DNA of 7,188 nt, taken from NCBI GenBank assembly GCA_003661265.1, contig QMVU01000054.1, forward strand, positions 1 through 7,188, given 5' to 3'. Below, piece after piece: positions 5,384 to 7,188 of the stretch. Position 1 is the first letter of the stretch. The number at the start of each line of letters is the position of its first letter. Made by a program: the position numbers and the translations under genes. The notes under the pieces are model-generated. The model did not search any database. It was not told the DNA's origin and saw nothing but the letters and a program-made list of their open reading frames with translations. This stretch comes from Thermoproteota archaeon. Lineage in GTDB: Archaea; Korarchaeota; Korarchaeia; Korarchaeales; Korarchaeaceae.

Positions 5384-5926
5384 TTATTCGGGCCATAAGG
5401 GTGAGATGAACTTCGCTAAAGCCATCAGGACTCCATGCTCATATAGATCGCTTCTTTTCACGATCCCTCTTGTGAAAAAACCGATGGCACCTTCTTTTCT
5501 CTTCGTGTCCTCATGACCAGTTAGCTCATCCATGATATCTCCAAGCTCTTCTCCTCTGAGAAGCCTAGGGACTAGAGCACTTGGACATTCAAACCATCCA
5601 GACATGCCTGTCGACATTTTTCCAGATCTGTCGATTATGGCAACGAAGCCAGCCAAATAATACTTGTTGGAAAAGGAGAAGAGACCTCCCTCTATCCCAA
5701 CACCAAAATCAGCACTAGGAACAAGTTCCAATGCAGCAAGCGCTCTGTTCACAGCTCCCTCTACAGCTTGCTCTCCAACTGGCTGAGGAGGTACCCCAGA
5801 GTCAACTTCAACGGGGATCACTTCAACTTCGCCGAAAGCCTTCCTAAAGGCCCTCTCTGCAGCCCTCTTCTTAACAGGATTGGTGGACCCTAAGGCCACA
5901 ATGACTTTTCCTCTCTCTTCCCTCAT
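5384..5926 (-). CDS. Inosine/xanthosine triphosphatase, DUF84/YjjX family
   Basis: This 180-residue protein is a house-cleaning NTPase of the YjjX/DUF84 family, which hydrolyses non-canonical purine nucleotides such as ITP and XTP so that they stay out of DNA and RNA. Signature parts: the N-terminal phosphate-binding stretch [17 protein letters not shown] at 11-27, [18 protein letters not shown] at 41-58, the [10 protein letters not shown] loop at 73-82, and a C-terminal [19 protein letters not shown] segment at 135-153, followed by a helix ending in MALAKF. Length is typical for the family. Start is ATG at 5926, with GGTG five bases upstream and an in-frame TAG shortly before it, leaving no other start. 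It is divergent from the MBL-fold gene and seems to share a palindromic TATA box with it. Its 3' end is followed by a hairpin. It is probably monocistronic, as 555 bases separate it from the next gene on the same strand. Confidence 0.9.
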   Translation of the reverse strand: MREERGKVIVALGSTNPVKKRAAERAFRKAFGEVEVIPVEVDSGVPPQPVGEQAVEGAVNRALAALELVPSADFGVGIEGGLFSFSNKYYLAGFVAIIDRSGKMSTGMSGWFECPSALVPRLLRGEELGDIMDELTGHEDTKRKEGAIGFFTRGIVKRSDLYEHGVLMALAKFISPLWPE

Positions 5927-5931
5927 GAGGG

Positions 5932-5938
5932 CACCATC
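5932..5938 (-). promoter_or_regulatory. Ribosome binding site of the XTPase-like gene
   Basis: GATGGTG on the minus strand, with GGTG five bases before the ATG at 5926, is a partial match to the archaeal Shine-Dalgarno sequence. It supports this start and a leadered transcript. Confidence 0.5.
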
Positions 5939-5964
5939 TCTCTAAGGGTTTGGGAAACGATGGG

Positions 5965-5975
5965 TTAAAATTTTA
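5965..5975. promoter_or_regulatory. Shared palindromic TATA box, XTPase / MBL-fold
   Basis: TTAAAATTTTA contains the perfect palindrome TAAAATTTTA and is the only A/T block in the 52-base divergent gap. With a start point about 26 bases away on each side, the minus transcript would begin near 5944, with an 18-nt leader holding the ribosome binding site of the XTPase-like gene. The plus transcript would begin near 5996, beside an in-frame GTG at 5994. One element could therefore serve both genes. Confidence 0.5.
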
Positions 5976-5978
5976 CCC

Positions 5979-6851
5979 GTGATTTTCGATGCTGTGTCCC
6001 AGCCCAGGTTGCGGGGAGTTGATGTTTTCATAGTTATGGATGATAAGGCTGAATCTAAAGGATTAGAGAAGGAAAAAGGCCTCTCGATACTTGTCAGGGC
6101 GCATTATCCGAAAAAAGATCTGGACATCTTATTTGACACTTCGATTACGGGAAAAAAGGTCTTATCAAATATAAAAAAGATGAACTTGGGTCTAAAATTC
6201 TCCTACATCGTCCTCTCTCATAAGCATTGGGACCACACTGGAGGGCTCTTAGAGGTCTTAAAGGCAAGGAACGACTGGATTCCCGTACTTCATGGACGAA
6301 ACTTCTTCAGAAGGAGCATAGCTGTTGATCCATACCTCAGACACACAACCTGGATGCCCTTCCTCAGGAGGAGGATCATAGAACTGAAGGGAATGCTTAC
6401 TCCCATCTGGAATCCAATAGAAATAGCACCGGGAGTATTTCTATCCGGAAAAATCCCTCTAATGACGGAATTTGAGGCTCCTCCTCCCAAGTACAGGATT
6501 TTGCCTCAAATGGTTCAAGATGAGATGGAGGAGGAGCTATCCCTCGTATTGAACCTTAACGGTAAGCTCATCGTGATAAACGGGTGCTCTCATAGGGGAG
6601 TTGTGAACACCGTAAAACACGCTATTTCAATAACTGGAGCATCAGAGATCCAAGCGATAATTGGGGGGCTGCACTTAATGGCCTTCAGCGATAAGAGAGT
6701 TGCCAGGACAATAGAGGAACTGGGAAAAATCGGTGTTAAGGAGTTTTACATAGGGCACTGTACCGGGGAGAAGGCAATAAAACAGTTTAGATCAGCATTT
6801 GGGGACGTTGTTCATAGAACCAAGTCGGGAATGGTCATCGAGTTCCGTTAA
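5979..6851 (+). CDS. MBL-fold metallo-hydrolase, COG1237-like
   Basis: This 290-residue metallo-beta-lactamase-fold protein resembles the archaeal group often labelled 7,8-dihydropterin-6-yl-methyl-4-(beta-D-ribofuranosyl)aminobenzene 5'-phosphate synthase, a name whose biochemical basis is weak. Metal-binding motifs in order: HKHWDH at residues 81-86, GCSHRG with His205, GGLHL with His232, and GHCTG with His260. The N-terminal strand VDVFIVMDDKAESKG (14-28) and GLSILV (34-39) fit the group. A basic and aromatic insert at about 107-145 (FFRRS to RRRII) may shape a substrate pocket. Start is uncertain: GTG at 5979 is annotated, but the TATA-like palindrome ends only four bases before it. GTG at 5994, five codons in, lies at the expected distance for a leaderless start and drops nothing conserved. 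A pterin-pathway role is possible but not shown; a general hydrolase is equally likely. Confidence 0.85.
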   Translation: MIFDAVSQPRLRGVDVFIVMDDKAESKGLEKEKGLSILVRAHYPKKDLDILFDTSITGKKVLSNIKKMNLGLKFSYIVLSHKHWDHTGGLLEVLKARNDWIPVLHGRNFFRRSIAVDPYLRHTTWMPFLRRRIIELKGMLTPIWNPIEIAPGVFLSGKIPLMTEFEAPPPKYRILPQMVQDEMEEELSLVLNLNGKLIVINGCSHRGVVNTVKHAISITGASEIQAIIGGLHLMAFSDKRVARTIEELGKIGVKEFYIGHCTGEKAIKQFRSAFGDVVHRTKSGMVIEFR

Positions 6852-6861
6852 GCCGTTGCTC

Positions 6862-6882
6862 TTAAGAAGGATTTCATCTTAA
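6862..6882. terminator. Weak hairpin between convergent genes at right
   Basis: TTAAGA (6862-6867) and TCTTAA (6877-6882) form a perfect but A/T-rich 6-bp stem with a 9-nt loop, about ten bases after the stop of the MBL-fold gene. A T-containing stretch follows on the plus strand (TTTGCTGTTTG near 6903-6913). It may mark transcript ends for the two convergent genes. Confidence 0.25.
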
Positions 6883-6918
6883 CCAACGTCGCCGATCTAA
6901 GATTTGCTGTTTGTCCTC

Positions 6919-7188
6919 CTAGTGGTTGCTGATGAAGTAGAGAGACAACTTCGCTCTTCTCTGAGTGAGTATCCTCCTCAAAACTCTCTGATGGGATCTT
7001 ATCTTCTTAGCTACGGGCCTAGGGAGGTCATTTAGGTGAGATTTAACGAATCTCTCCTCCCTACTTAACTCGTTGAGGGAGCTTACCAGATCGCTTACAT
7101 TCATCCCTCCAGCTCTCCTGATAACCTCTCTAACAGTTATTCTAGTGCAGGCGTTTTTAAGCAGATCAATTCCACAGCAATTTTCAGC
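6919..7188 (-). CDS. Partial Cys-Cys helical protein, DUF1858/ScdA_N-like
   Basis: The frame is open from the right edge to TAG at 6921-6919, giving 89 residues, so the gene is cut at its 5' end. The internal ATG at 7104 is not needed as a start, because 28 in-frame codons precede it without a stop. The visible N-terminal piece, ENCCGIDLLKNACTR, then ITVREVIRRAGGMNVSDLVS, then SLNEL, looks like the end of a DUF1858 or ScdA_N-type domain: a cysteine pair, a helix with another cysteine, then a G-(hydrophobic)-(N/D)-V-x-x-L pattern ending in LNEL. Such domains occur in proteins handling redox or iron-sulfur repair, sometimes fused to other domains. After it, residues 45-89 are basic and without a recognised domain. 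It is convergent with the MBL-fold gene, 67 bases away. The family call is a pattern match by eye, and function is open. Confidence 0.5.
   Translation of the reverse strand, partial: AENCCGIDLLKNACTRITVREVIRRAGGMNVSDLVSSLNELSREERFVKSHLNDLPRPVAKKIRSHQRVLRRILTQRRAKLSLYFISNH

Noticed and set aside
1..7188. CRISPR array, tRNA or rRNA genes
   Set aside because: No regularly spaced repeats were found, and no tRNA T-loop or acceptor-stem pattern or conserved rRNA segment was recognised on either strand by eye.

Overview
The window looks like chromosomal DNA from an archaeon, probably a thermophilic TACK-group lineage; Korarchaeota or a relative is a guess. The basis is: archaeal-type gene content (a single-domain KaiC/RadA-like ATPase, a DUF4443-like winged-helix protein, a DUF84-type NTPase), many GTG and TTG starts, arginine codons mostly AGG/AGA, GGTG-type ribosome binding sites alternating with apparently leaderless starts, and A/T-rich TATA-like boxes about 25 bp before starts. 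No rRNA, tRNA, CRISPR array or insertion sequence was recognised.

Layout from left to right: a 238-base gene-free stretch with nested inverted repeats; a KaiC-like ATPase on the minus strand; a 316-base divergent spacer with promoters and a possible structured RNA; a short QueG-like protein with two 4Fe-4S motifs on the plus strand; a convergent gap; a corrinoid adenosyltransferase (CobO) on the minus strand; a divergent winged-helix DUF4443-like protein on the plus strand only 34 bases away; a convergent gap with a probable terminator; an MttB-family corrinoid methyltransferase without pyrrolysine on the minus strand; a 555-base stretch with no convincing gene but with a direct repeat upstream of the methyltransferase promoter; an inosine/xanthosine triphosphatase-like protein on the minus strand; a divergent metallo-beta-lactamase-fold hydrolase on the plus strand 52 bases away; and the C-terminal part of a Cys-Cys protein entering from the right edge on the minus strand.

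Every complete gene appears to be its own transcription unit, because neighbouring genes alternate in strand or are separated by long gaps. Three products fit one theme, corrinoid-dependent methyl transfer. The MttB homologue would demethylate a methylamine or betaine-like substrate, CobO would make or maintain adenosylated corrinoid, and the QueG-like iron-sulfur protein belongs to a family that combines corrinoid and 4Fe-4S chemistry. The corrinoid carrier protein (MttC type) and a RamA-type activator are not in the window, so this link is inference from content and proximity. The DUF4443-like protein is a candidate regulator of cobO, since the two appear to share one symmetrical TATA element. 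The XTPase/MBL pair has the same kind of shared palindromic TATA.
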